Source of the DNA: Chromera velia
Taxonomy: Eukaryota > Sar > Chromeraceae
Direction: 5' to 3'
NCBI GenBank assembly: GCA_018398765.1
Contig: JAHBMJ010005923.1
Span: 35,131-99,130 of the forward strand
Length of the DNA: 64,000 nt
The notes under the pieces were generated by a model that was given only the letters and a program-made list of their open reading frames with translations, was not told the DNA's origin and did not search any database. Of this stretch, positions 44,394-58,768 are shown one piece after another. A program made the position numbers and the translations under genes. Numbering within the stretch: position 1 is the stretch's first letter; the number at the start of each line of letters is the position of its first letter.

Positions 44394-47300
44394 GCCAAAC
44401 GAGCAATTCGAAAAGGTGTTGTCTGCCACATCATGAGAATGGAGACGGCACACTGGCCTGCAAGAGAGGGGGAACAGGAGTGCTTCGTGTATGCAACTGA
44501 AGTGAGTGAGGGAAAAGGAAAGGGGAGAATGAATGATGGAGGGAACGTGGGTTCTGATTTTCTCTCTTCTGACTTTCTCTCTTCTCTTCCGTCTGATCAT
44601 CCTGCTCAGTCGGCCCCTGATTTGTCGGACGTGCGTGCTTTTCTCTCTCAACCAGATGCGGATATTCCTCAGGATGTGAAAAGAATTGTGGCAAATCATA
44701 CGTCTCTTTTTTCTGATCGTCTCTCTCATCTACTACCGTCAAGAGGACCTCATTTGGATTTCAAAATCGAACTTGAGCCCGGTCATTCACCTCCTGCCCG
44801 TCCGCCTTATCGGCTGTCAGTGGGAGAGACAGATGAGCTGAGAAGACAGATAGATACATACTTTGAACAAGGATTCATCCGACTGTCTGCTTCTCCTTAT
44901 GCTGTGCCTGTTCTTTTTGTACAAAAGAAAGATGGCTCGATGGGAATGTGTTATGACTACACTGGTTTGAATCGCATCACTATCAAAGACAAGCATTCTC
45001 TCCCTCACCCGCAAGAGTTGATTGATCGATTGCATGGGGCCCGGTTCTTCACGACACTGGACCTCAGGCAGTATTATCACCAAATGAGGGTCAGAGAAGA
45101 AGACATCCCAAAGACAGCTTTCACTACACGTTATGGTTCTTTTGAGTGGCTGGTTGTTTCTTTTGGGTTGACAAATGTGCCTCCTGCAGCGATGAGGTTG
45201 ATTCAATTTGCTCTTCGCTCTTGTCTTAACCGTTTTGTTTCGGTTTTTCTTGATGACATTCTAATTTATTCACGTACAAGAGAAGAGCACAAGAGACACA
45301 TCAGAATTGTTTTGTGTTTGTTGAGTGAAAATAAATTGTATGCAAAATTGTCGAAATGCTATTTCATGCAGACTGAGGTGACATTTCTCGGACTGAAGAT
45401 CTCCAAGACCGGAGTGCGGCCCGAGCAGAGTAAGACAGACCAGGTCAGTAAGTGGCCTACTCCCAAGAACAGAAATGAAGTGCTTTCGTTTTTGGGGTTT
45501 GCAAATTGGGTGAGACGGTTTGTCCCTCGCTTCAGTGAGAAAGCAGGCCCTTTGTATATATTGCTGAAGGGAAACAAATCGTTTGAGGGGGGAAAGAAAG
45601 AGGAAGAAAGCTTTGAAGCAGTAAAGCGAGCAGTGAAGAATACTGTCGAACTCTACATTCCTGACCCTGCGCGTCCCTTCGAAATTTTTGTGGATGCGTG
45701 CGAATCGACAGAAACGCTTGCTGCCGCGCTCATGCAGGAAGATCCTGAGATTGGCTGGCTCCGTCCGTGTGCATTCGCATCACGTAGAATGATACAGGCA
45801 GAGCTCAAGTATCCGATCAGAGATAAAGAATTTCTTTCCTGCGTGTTTGCGGTCAAATCGTGGAGGCCATACGTTAGTCACACAACTAAGGTATGGTCAA
45901 ATCATGAGTCTCTCAAATATATGAATGTGTCCGCTGACCGCACCTTAATGTCTCCACGTATGCGTAGATTTGTCAGCATGTTCGACGAGATCGGGATCAC
46001 TTCAAGGTACGTGCCCGGTGCTCAGAATCGCGTGGCAGATGCGCTAAGTAGGTACCCTGGGATGAACGCTCAGAAAGAAGAAAAAGATAAAGAAAGAAAA
46101 GAAGTGTATCAATTGTTGCAAATGGAATCAAAAGTGCAGCCAGATAAGGAATTACTGAAAAGGATAAGGAAAAGATATGAAGAAGAGAAATTCTGGACGG
46201 AGGTGAAGGAAGTGCTTGAAGCAAGGCTCCAAATTGAAGACCCTGACAAAGACCCTGAGAAAGAGGTGCTTGGTCCTCGACATTTGCGGCTGATTCTTCC
46301 GAGGTTTCAGATAGAAGATGGACTGCTCTATTTCAATGACAGACTAGCCATCCCGACAGAAAGACTACAAAGAAACCTCATTTATAAACATCATGATACG
46401 GCTGCAGGGGGGCATTTGGGGGCAGAGAAAACATATTTAAAACTGGCAGGGAGTTTCTATTGGCCACATATATACGCATCGGTTGTTCAGTACGTCAGAA
46501 AGTGTGATACCTGTCAAAGAGCAAAGAGGCCGACTGAGAAGCAGTATGGATTGCTTCAACCTCTGTCTATTCCTAAATTTTCTTTTCAGTCTATTTCTCT
46601 TGATTTTGTATTTGGACTCCCGAGGGTGGTGTTTAAAGGAGAAGAGGTAGACGGAATCCTCTCTGTGGTTGATCGCCTCTCCAAAACTCCTTTCTTTGCT
46701 ACAGTCTCACAAGAGATTACAGCGAAAGGGACAGCCGAGGTGGTCTTTGGGAGGATTGTCTGCGAGCACGGAATGCCCCAATCAGTGGTCAGTGACCGTG
46801 ATCCTCGTTTTTTCTCTGCATTTTGGAAGGAACTCGCTCGGCTGTGGGGCACAAAATTGAATATGAGCACAAGAGGACACCCACAGTCAGATGAACAGAC
46901 AGAGAGAGATAACCAGACCATCGAACAGATGTTGCGTTGTTTCGTGAATGAGCATCAAACGGACTGGCCGAAGTGGTTGTGTTTTTGTCAGTTTGCGTAT
47001 CGTGATTCGGTGCATCCAACCACAGGCATGTCTCCTTTTCGCTTTCTGTACGGACGTGACCCGATTCGCCTGCCTTCAAAATCTGTCTCTGTGCGTTCTA
47101 AGTCATTCTGTCCGCCAGCAGCAGACTTTGCAGATCGCAGAGAAGCAGAAATCATGAGAGCAAAGGAGAGACTTGAGCAAGCAAGAGAACGAGCAGCTTG
47201 GCAAGTAGATCCATACAGACAAGAGGTTTCATTTGCTCCAGGGGATTTTTTGCTTGTACGCAATGCATATTTTAAGGGAAGCAGGAAGCCAAGCGGGAAG

Positions 47301-47687
47301 CTTAAGCCTGTATTTTATGGACTATTCGAGGTAGAGAGAAAGGTGGGGAGCAACGCATATGAGCTTATATTCCCTGCAGGAATGAAGGGTCACAATGTGA
47401 TTAATATATCATACCTGAAGAAGTATGAGAGAAGGAAGGATGATCCTCTGCCTGCTGTTTGGTTGCCTGCATCAGAAAAGATTGAGTATGAAGTAAAAGA
47501 GATTCTCGACAATAGAAAGATAGACAAACAGGCGCATTACCTGGTATGGTGGGAAGGAGAAAGTAAAGAGAATGCATCATGGGAGCCTGCTGTCAACCTG
47601 ACACATGCAAAGGAGGCATTGCATGCCTTCAAAGAAAAGAAGAGACAGCAGGAGAAAGAGAAGCAAACAACGGGCAGGTGTAGGTAG
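44394..47687 (+). CDS. pol: Ty3/gypsy Pol: reverse transcriptase, RNase H, integrase, chromodomain
   Basis: Copies element RNA to DNA and integrates it. The first ATG is at 44433 (1084 aa from there). Residue guide: reverse transcriptase about 120-300 with FTTLDLRQYYHQ and catalytic FLDDILIYS (LDD near 273). RNase H about 400-550 (IFVDA, RDKEF, VADALSR). Integrase zinc finger about 650-700 (H-H-C-C: KHHDTAAGGHLG, CDTCQRAK). Integrase core with D (SLDFVFG), D (VSDRDPRF) and E (DEQTERDNQ). C-terminal chromodomain about 1015-1060 (YEVKEILDNR, YLVWWEG, ASWEP), which in chromoviruses targets marked chromatin. The frame after the terminal TAG (47685) stays open 33 more codons to TAA. Over 1080 codons are uninterrupted, so decay is recent. 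Confidence 0.93.
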   Translation, partial: AKRAIRKGVVCHIMRMETAHWPAREGEQECFVYATEVSEGKGKGRMNDGGNVGSDFLSSDFLSSLPSDHPAQSAPDLSDVRAFLSQPDADIPQDVKRIVANHTSLFSDRLSHLLPSRGPHLDFKIELEPGHSPPARPPYRLSVGETDELRRQIDTYFEQGFIRLSASPYAVPVLFVQKKDGSMGMCYDYTGLNRITIKDKHSLPHPQELIDRLHGARFFTTLDLRQYYHQMRVREEDIPKTAFTTRYGSFEWLVVSFGLTNVPPAAMRLIQFALRSCLNRFVSVFLDDILIYSRTREEHKRHIRIVLCLLSENKLYAKLSKCYFMQTEVTFLGLKISKTGVRPEQSKTDQVSKWPTPKNRNEVLSFLGFANWVRRFVPRFSEKAGPLYILLKGNKSFEGGKKEEESFEAVKRAVKNTVELYIPDPARPFEIFVDACESTETLAAALMQEDPEIGWLRPCAFASRRMIQAELKYPIRDKEFLSCVFAVKSWRPYVSHTTKVWSNHESLKYMNVSADRTLMSPRMRRFVSMFDEIGITSRYVPGAQNRVADALSRYPGMNAQKEEKDKERKEVYQLLQMESKVQPDKELLKRIRKRYEEEKFWTEVKEVLEARLQIEDPDKDPEKEVLGPRHLRLILPRFQIEDGLLYFNDRLAIPTERLQRNLIYKHHDTAAGGHLGAEKTYLKLAGSFYWPHIYASVVQYVRKCDTCQRAKRPTEKQYGLLQPLSIPKFSFQSISLDFVFGLPRVVFKGEEVDGILSVVDRLSKTPFFATVSQEITAKGTAEVVFGRIVCEHGMPQSVVSDRDPRFFSAFWKELARLWGTKLNMSTRGHPQSDEQTERDNQTIEQMLRCFVNEHQTDWPKWLCFCQFAYRDSVHPTTGMSPFRFLYGRDPIRLPSKSVSVRSKSFCPPAADFADRREAEIMRAKERLEQARERAAWQVDPYRQEVSFAPGDFLLVRNAYFKGSRKPSGKLKPVFYGLFEVERKVGSNAYELIFPAGMKGHNVINISYLKKYERRKDDPLPAVWLPASEKIEYEVKEILDNRKIDKQAHYLVWWEGESKENASWEPAVNLTHAKEALHAFKEKKRQQEKEKQTTGRCR

Positions 47688-47789
47688 CAATTAAGAAGTA
47701 GAGAGGTGAAATCAGTATGGGCAGAACTAAGAGGTTTGTGGAGTGGAATGCGTGTGTATAAGTTTTGGGAAGATGAAATTCCCTGGTAA

Positions 47790-49083
47790 GTAATTCTAGT
47801 AAGTGATTCGAGGAAAAAAACAAATCTATCCTGCATCATGCATAGATACAGGGTGGCAGTATGGGGGTCGGACTCTGCATTCCAACTTGCTTGAAGTTTG
47901 TTCATTTATGGTTCGATGAAATGTGCAGATGCATGTTATCAATCAATGTCATGAAGTCGATTAGTTATGGATGTGTGCAGGCACTGGAACTGAGCGTGGA
48001 CGTTGGTTTCGAAGCAGCGGGCAGGTGTAGGCCGGCTACGAGCGGCGAGTACGTGACGGGCCCGTGGAGTGGCAGAGCCGCGAGGCCGGCGGCGCCACGG
48101 CGATGCGCGCGCAGACTTCAATAAGTGTGGCTTGGCACAGGACTGAATAAAGTGACATCGATCTGCATGCATTCGAATTAGCTAACGATCGCTAACGATC
48201 GTTGGACTGGCTTGATCGAAGGAACAATGTACGAACCTCTCTAGGTCAAACTCTTATAGTCTATGAACTCTGAATGCACATCGTTAGCGTTGAGAGTTCT
48301 AAGCCCCGTATTCTGCTTACAGTATAAGATTCATTGCATGTAACAATGCAATCTAATTTCAACGACGTCTTAGCCTGACGCTGCCTGAGGTAGCTTAATA
48401 AATTTATGCATTAATATAAAATAAACTGATATAAACTGATCAAGTTCAACTGGTCCGTTGAACTGGATTTAGATAGCATAAAACCAGATGGTACCAGAAT
48501 CACAATAACCGGATATTACATGCACGGATAATACTCAAATAAAACTATAAAAAAAATATCCTGGAAAACAGCTTTGACTCCGTTCATTCCTCGACCTGCT
48601 TCAATCGACATGTTTTTATCCTTCTTCGGAATATGTACTTCTTTCTTCCTTTTTGTGTCAGTAAATCTGGCAGTGATTGTGTGCATTTTCTTATTCAAAA
48701 ATGGAAAAGGCTCTTAAAGATTTTTTTTTCTCAATATATAGCCTAAGTTCAAAACTTTGAATCCAATTGAACATTTTCTAATTCAAAATGTATATAACTT
48801 CGAATTAGAAAATTGGATTCCAAATTAGAAATCTAAATTTTTAATTTTTTTTTTTGAATTAAGTGATTATGACAACTTAATGTATGAAGCTTCGGCTAAT
48901 TGGTATTCAAACTTTAAAATTCTTTCCCTACCAAAAAAGACTACAGACCCCATATGGCAATCCGATATCGATGGACAAACCCACAATAGCATGCACTGTG
49001 TGACAGATTGCCGATGACTCGCACACCATAAACGTCCCACCATGTCCCACCCATGATTCCCCAATCACGATGGATGAGGTTGA
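47790..49083. other. Retrotransposon flank and AT-rich island
   Basis: A GC-rich stretch at about 48000-48115 and an AT-rich island at about 48290-48900. No LTR recognised, no gene supported. Confidence 0.5.
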
Positions 49084-49788
49084 ATGGAATTCAAGCTGAG
49101 GAGAGGGCATTTTGACACGGCCTTTTCAGTGTCTGTCTCGCGCGTGCACCAATTCACACACCACTGGACGCCAGAGATCTTGAGATTACCTGAACTTCTT
49201 CAGACTCTCTCCTTTCACAATCTGTTTTCTTTTCAACTCTCTCCCCCTCTCCCCTCACCCCACAGACTTGATCTTTTCATTGTGGCACTGAGCGATGCGA
49301 CTGACTGTCCCATCAAATGTCCCCCTCTGACAGAACACCTGATATGCCAGGTAAGAATCTGCACTGCCTGAGGAAGCCAGGACATTTAATGTTCCAAGAA
49401 AGAAAAGACAGGTCGACAAGGAAACATGAAAGACATTACAGGGCTGCGAACGGAATTTGGGACAACGGGTCTGGTATCGCCTATGTTGTCATCAAGCCGA
49501 GGCTGAAAGCTGTATTTCAACATCAGTCAACGTGTATCGCTGTGATCTCTAAAAACTCTTCTCAGGTGGCAATTTCGCTTCAAGGCAACATGACATGCCG
49601 TACGTAAAAAATCACCCCTGAAGGCCTTCGTGGGTCCATCGGTACTCAGTTGACTGATGCACACACCGTTCCAATCAGGTGGGACTCTCTCCTTCTCCAC
49701 CTTCTCCCCCTTGCGTACTGGGTCTGTATGTGATGGCAGCGTTGACAACGGTCTTGCCGGGAGTGGATATGCAACTGGACACGTGTGA
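49084..49788 (+). CDS. Possible small spliced gene, unknown product
   Basis: A chain with consistent phase: 49084-49350 (ATG start; donor CCAG/GTAAGA), 49566-49599 (donor GTACGT) and 49679-49788 (TGA), giving 136 aa. Exon 1 ends in a Cys-containing stretch (ATDCPIKCPPLTEHLICQ) and Cys recur in the next exons. No family recognised. The acceptors are CTCAG and ATCAG rather than the TGCAG typical of this window. A rival open frame on the minus strand (49935-49675) overlaps exon 3, so this is tentative. Confidence 0.28.
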
Positions 49789-50477
49789 AGTTTTGCACAT
49801 CAGTTTTCCCTTCACGTCCAGGGAGAGGGAGGGCGACAGGCCGTCTCTCTCCAACCCAAAGTAGCTCACAATGGCAGCTTTAAAGTCTGGAATCGAGGCG
49901 CTGGGGGAGATCTCCACCTCTCCTCGCACGCTCAAGTTTGTCGGGATCGCTCAGTCGGACCTGCACCTTCCATAGTGGGGAGCTGCTCATGTTGGAGGCA
50001 GGAAGCCTTTCTGTGTTCCCCATGCTCCAAGACAATACAAAGCTGAGACCGCAAAAATGGAGGTTTGAGGATTAGAGAGCGGTCTATGTATTAATATGTA
50101 TCATAAAAAGACCACCTACTGAGTTTGTAACACCTTCACCAACAACAGGTGACACATTCAAGCAATCAGGGCCGCAAACGCACACCATACCATGATTCTC
50201 GTATGCTTCGAAGACAATTTGCAATGGATAATCATGGACCTGCTTGGAAGTTTCAATATATATGTGTCCAAACTCGCACGCTGGGATCGAACAACACGTG
50301 TAAAACTGTCAGAACTATATATTGAATTCTGACAACAGGCGTGTTGCAAACATGCATAGAGTGCGGCGGCGTGCAGCTTTTTCATCATGCGCGGCGGCGC
50401 GCATGCACTCCATGCATGCATGCATCAGAGCGCTCGAGGGCTATATATATGTAGCTAGCTGCATGCATGCTGTACGT

Positions 50478-50544
50478 AAATCTGACGCAAGCAAGCTTGC
50501 GAACGGCCCCGGAAAGCAAGAAAAATGATAACTGCACGATTGAC
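50478..50544 (+). repeat. Left arm of a 67-bp inverted repeat flanking the gap
   Basis: Reads AAATCTGACGCAAGCAAGC onward. It pairs with 51502-51568 in reverse complement with two mismatches in 67. TGCATGCATGC occurs just outside both arms. Confidence 0.9.
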
Positions 50545-50567
50545 ACACGCCAGCCAGTTAACCGCCC

Positions 50568-51500
50568 NNNNNNNNNNNNNNNNNNNNNNNNNNNNNNNNN
50601 NNNNNNNNNNNNNNNNNNNNNNNNNNNNNNNNNNNNNNNNNNNNNNNNNNNNNNNNNNNNNNNNNNNNNNNNNNNNNNNNNNNNNNNNNNNNNNNNNNNN
50701 NNNNNNNNNNNNNNNNNNNNNNNNNNNNNNNNNNNNNNNNNNNNNNNNNNNNNNNNNNNNNNNNNNNNNNNNNNNNNNNNNNNNNNNNNNNNNNNNNNNN
50801 NNNNNNNNNNNNNNNNNNNNNNNNNNNNNNNNNNNNNNNNNNNNNNNNNNNNNNNNNNNNNNNNNNNNNNNNNNNNNNNNNNNNNNNNNNNNNNNNNNNN
50901 NNNNNNNNNNNNNNNNNNNNNNNNNNNNNNNNNNNNNNNNNNNNNNNNNNNNNNNNNNNNNNNNNNNNNNNNNNNNNNNNNNNNNNNNNNNNNNNNNNNN
51001 NNNNNNNNNNNNNNNNNNNNNNNNNNNNNNNNNNNNNNNNNNNNNNNNNNNNNNNNNNNNNNNNNNNNNNNNNNNNNNNNNNNNNNNNNNNNNNNNNNNN
51101 NNNNNNNNNNNNNNNNNNNNNNNNNNNNNNNNNNNNNNNNNNNNNNNNNNNNNNNNNNNNNNNNNNNNNNNNNNNNNNNNNNNNNNNNNNNNNNNNNNNN
51201 NNNNNNNNNNNNNNNNNNNNNNNNNNNNNNNNNNNNNNNNNNNNNNNNNNNNNNNNNNNNNNNNNNNNNNNNNNNNNNNNNNNNNNNNNNNNNNNNNNNN
51301 NNNNNNNNNNNNNNNNNNNNNNNNNNNNNNNNNNNNNNNNNNNNNNNNNNNNNNNNNNNNNNNNNNNNNNNNNNNNNNNNNNNNNNNNNNNNNNNNNNNN
51401 NNNNNNNNNNNNNNNNNNNNNNNNNNNNNNNNNNNNNNNNNNNNNNNNNNNNNNNNNNNNNNNNNNNNNNNNNNNNNNNNNNNNNNNNNNNNNNNNNNNN
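50568..51500. other. Assembly gap (933 N)
   Basis: A run of N. Any reading frame crossing it is meaningless. The gap lies entirely between the two arms of an inverted repeat, so a hairpin-forming or multicopy element probably defeated assembly. Confidence 1.
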
Positions 51501-51501
51501 C

Positions 51502-51568
51502 GTCAATCGTGAAGTTCTCATTTTTCTTGCTTTCCGGGGCCGTTCGCAAGCTTGCTTGCGTCAGATTT
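51502..51568 (-). repeat. Right arm of the 67-bp inverted repeat flanking the gap
   Basis: The reverse complement of 50478-50544 with two mismatches. Together they look like terminal or subterminal inverted repeats of a DNA element of about 1.1 kb (if the N count is real). No target-site duplication could be assigned. Confidence 0.9.
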
Positions 51569-52023
51569 TTGCCGAAAGACAGTGTGCACGCATGCATGCA
51601 CGTGGGCTGGGGTATTTCTGTTTTCTAAGTGCCCCCCGCTTCGCTTTCCGGGGCCAAAAGTCGCCGCCGCCATAAATTCGAAAGTTTGAAGCTCAACATA
51701 GCTCGACACGTGTCGACACGCATTTTGGAGCTGCCGGGAGTCTTCCTCGCCTTTCGTCGCCTGGTGTAGATTTTCAGTGCGTGCATGAGACTTGCCGAGC
51801 TGCCTGTAGCTTGTGTCAGAGAAACCTTAAACGAACGGTTCCTAATCTGCCAGCAGTTTACGTCAGACTGAGCTGAGCCACGCGAGACGGCTAGAAGAGT
51901 GATCGTCCAGCTGTCATTTGGCAGCCTCCCAATTTCGGCTTCTCAAAGCGTTCTTATCAGCCTTTTGATCCTTGCTTGATCTTACCATTCTTATCGATAG
52001 AGAGCAGAAGGAAGTAAGGAAAG
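51569..52023. other. Upstream region of aspartate carbamoyltransferase
   Basis: Should hold the promoter and 5' UTR. No TATA box or other element that I can support. A TTTCCGGGGCC word occurs at both 51531 and 51644. Confidence 0.4.
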
Positions 52024-56682
<4,659 letters not shown>

Positions 56683-58622
56683 TACAGAAAAGAAGGGGGG
56701 GAATCGGGGTGTTGATTTGAAGGCGACAGGATGAGAAATGTGTAGAGGACTGCATGGGAGTGTGTAGCGTGGCATTGCATGAATTTGTGTGCATGTGTGG
56801 GAAAGAGGGATTGACATTTTCCGTTTTTCTTTCTTCCTTTTCCAGTTCTTTGTGAGAGCTCTGCTCGCACCTGTTTATTTGTTTGTGACTGCTTGTTTGT
56901 GTGCCATCAGCTGTAGTGCTGAAATCAAAAGTTTTGTGTATCTGCCTGTTTCACCATCTTTCGTGCCATCTCGGTCGAGGAGATTGAAAGAGGAAACGAA
57001 AAATGCAAATGAGAGCCAGGAGAAGACAGACAGAGAAAATCGGTTTGGTAGATTGTTGTGATTGTGCGTGACAGAAATGGAGGAGGGAGGGTGCTCTTCA
57101 CGCGTGGGCGGCGGAGGGCTTACTCGCTGCAGTATTTATTATCTCTTTCAAAGGACCAAATTCATGTTTCGCTCTTCTCCTCACTCAACCGCTTTGAGTA
57201 TTCGCTCACTTGTCATTTCTTTTCGCCCTCCCTGCCCGCAACTTCGGTCATGGGACAGGAAGGGCCTCTCGAATCTTTCCTTCTTAACTTTTTTCTCGTC
57301 TTTTCTTTTCTTTCATTTTCTCTTATGCTCTTCTCCTCTTTTCCATCAGCGAAAGAAACCAGAAAAAAACAAAAACGAAACGGACAAAAAAGTGTCAAGT
57401 CCTCTCGTAGTTGTGATACAGACAAAGAAGCAAGCGGATCTTTGGATCGACAGATTTTTTCGTTCTGTATGTCTGCTTGTCTGTTGGTCCACGTTTCTGC
57501 CCTTCTCTTCCCTTCCCTTCCCTTCCCTTCCCTTCTTCTCTTCTTAAGTATTCTTTCTTTTGTGAAACTTGACAGCATCGCAATTTCGCCCTCTCTTAAT
57601 TCCATTTCTTTGACCCTTTCTCCCTTTCTTCATTCCTTCCTCCCATCCATTTACACTCTCATCCATTCACCTGTGCTGCCTTTCCTCCATCTCATTTGTG
57701 ACTGACACTGGCGGCTGCCTTTCACCCTATCATTCCAAGCCTGCCCGCGGGTGTGAAATCACTCAGACCTTTCCTTCAGAGCCTCATGGCATCCCTGTGT
57801 CTCACCTGTTTGAGAGAGACGGAAAGATAGGAAGAAAGCATCAACGCGCTTCGTGCTTTCTCGTTGTCGTTCACGACCGCTGGCAGTGGCAGAATGAATG
57901 CACAAGATGAGAAAGAAGCAATCCAGTTGAAAGGCAACTAAAATAAAGGAAGGTACGCGAGCTCTCACCGCAGACAGACCCTCACATCAATTTCAAAGGA
58001 ACAGAAGCGGAGTAATGCAATCAGTCACAATTCCAACTGGCTTGCTTTCCATCTTACACTGGACTTCTCTTTTCTTTGCTGTCTCTCTAACGGTCTTTCT
58101 CATTGTCTTCTTGTCTGTTTGGCTGTCTTTCTTCGCTTATCCGGGAAGAATTCCAATCCAAAGAAGGTGGCCCCGGAAAAAAATATTTGTGAGCAAATTA
58201 ATTGTATGCGTACCATCATCGCAGGTTGGAATGAAGTCGTTCGCTTTCCTCTTCCCTTCGTTCATTCGTTTGTTTCTCCGGTTCTTTTTCCCTTTCTTCT
58301 TCCTCTCTTCCAAAGTTTCGCTTCCTTTCCCTCGCTTCACTGATGTACGGCTGTCCAACTTACCAATGACTGACTCGATCAAAGTAGATGGAAGATTGAA
58401 AGGAGCGTCAGCCGCCGCTTTTGTGTGTTTTTGCTCCTTCGATCGAAATCACTACCAGGTGACTACCTTTTTCCCCCTTCACTATCCTCATCAATCTAGT
58501 CATCAATTAATATAATTACTATCACAACAATAAAAAGTAAGGTTGATAAAAATCTATGTGATTTATAAAGTAAGTTAAAGTCAAAGTCTCGCAAATAATG
58601 CGGCAGATTATCTATTTTCAGA
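56683..58622. other. Unassigned region downstream of the carbamoyltransferase gene
   Basis: Pyrimidine-rich, with ORFs on both strands (for example ATG 58015 to 58515, +). None shows a domain or a consistent exon chain. A GGGAA/TTCCC run lies at 57500-57535. A gene may be hidden here but I cannot support a model. Confidence 0.4.
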
Positions 58623-58730
58623 TGACATACGTGCAATATTATAACAGCAATAGACTTAGACTTAGGATTAGGATTATGACATACGTGCAATATTATAACA
58701 GCAATAGACTTAGACTTAGGATTAGGATTA
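58623..58730 (+). repeat. 54-bp tandem duplication
   Basis: Two adjacent copies (58623-58676 and 58677-58730) of TGACATACGTGCAATATTAT onward, in an AT-rich non-coding patch. Confidence 0.9.
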
Positions 58731-58768
58731 AAATTTATCATCTAGTAAAAAACTTACTTTAAAGTTTA

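Larger units (their letters stand above)
43445..47789 (+). mobile_element. Ty3/gypsy chromovirus-type retrotransposon, 5'-truncated
   Basis: One reading frame covers the Gag C-terminal part, retropepsin, reverse transcriptase, RNase H, integrase and chromodomain. In-frame stops are TGA 43466, 43536 and 43740 and TAG 44391 and 47685; the first TAA is at 47787. I found no matching LTR pair around it. The 5' side is fused to tandem family C, so the element is probably truncated or rearranged at its left end. Confidence 0.85.

Noticed and set aside
47690-48130. 3' LTR for the Ty3 element
   Set aside because: No matching direct repeat was found 5' of the element, and the candidate stretch has no TG...CA boundaries I can defend.
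49675-49935. Minus-strand open frame of 86 codons
   Set aside because: It has no ATG start and no upstream acceptor in the right phase. Kept only as a rival to the weak plus-strand model.
50385-51675. ORFs of about 370-400 codons crossing the gap
   Set aside because: They consist of untranslated N; no evidence for any protein.
57058-58515. Long Phe/Ser-rich ORFs after the carbamoyltransferase gene
   Set aside because: They follow pyrimidine-rich composition. I could not find a phased exon chain or a recognised protein.
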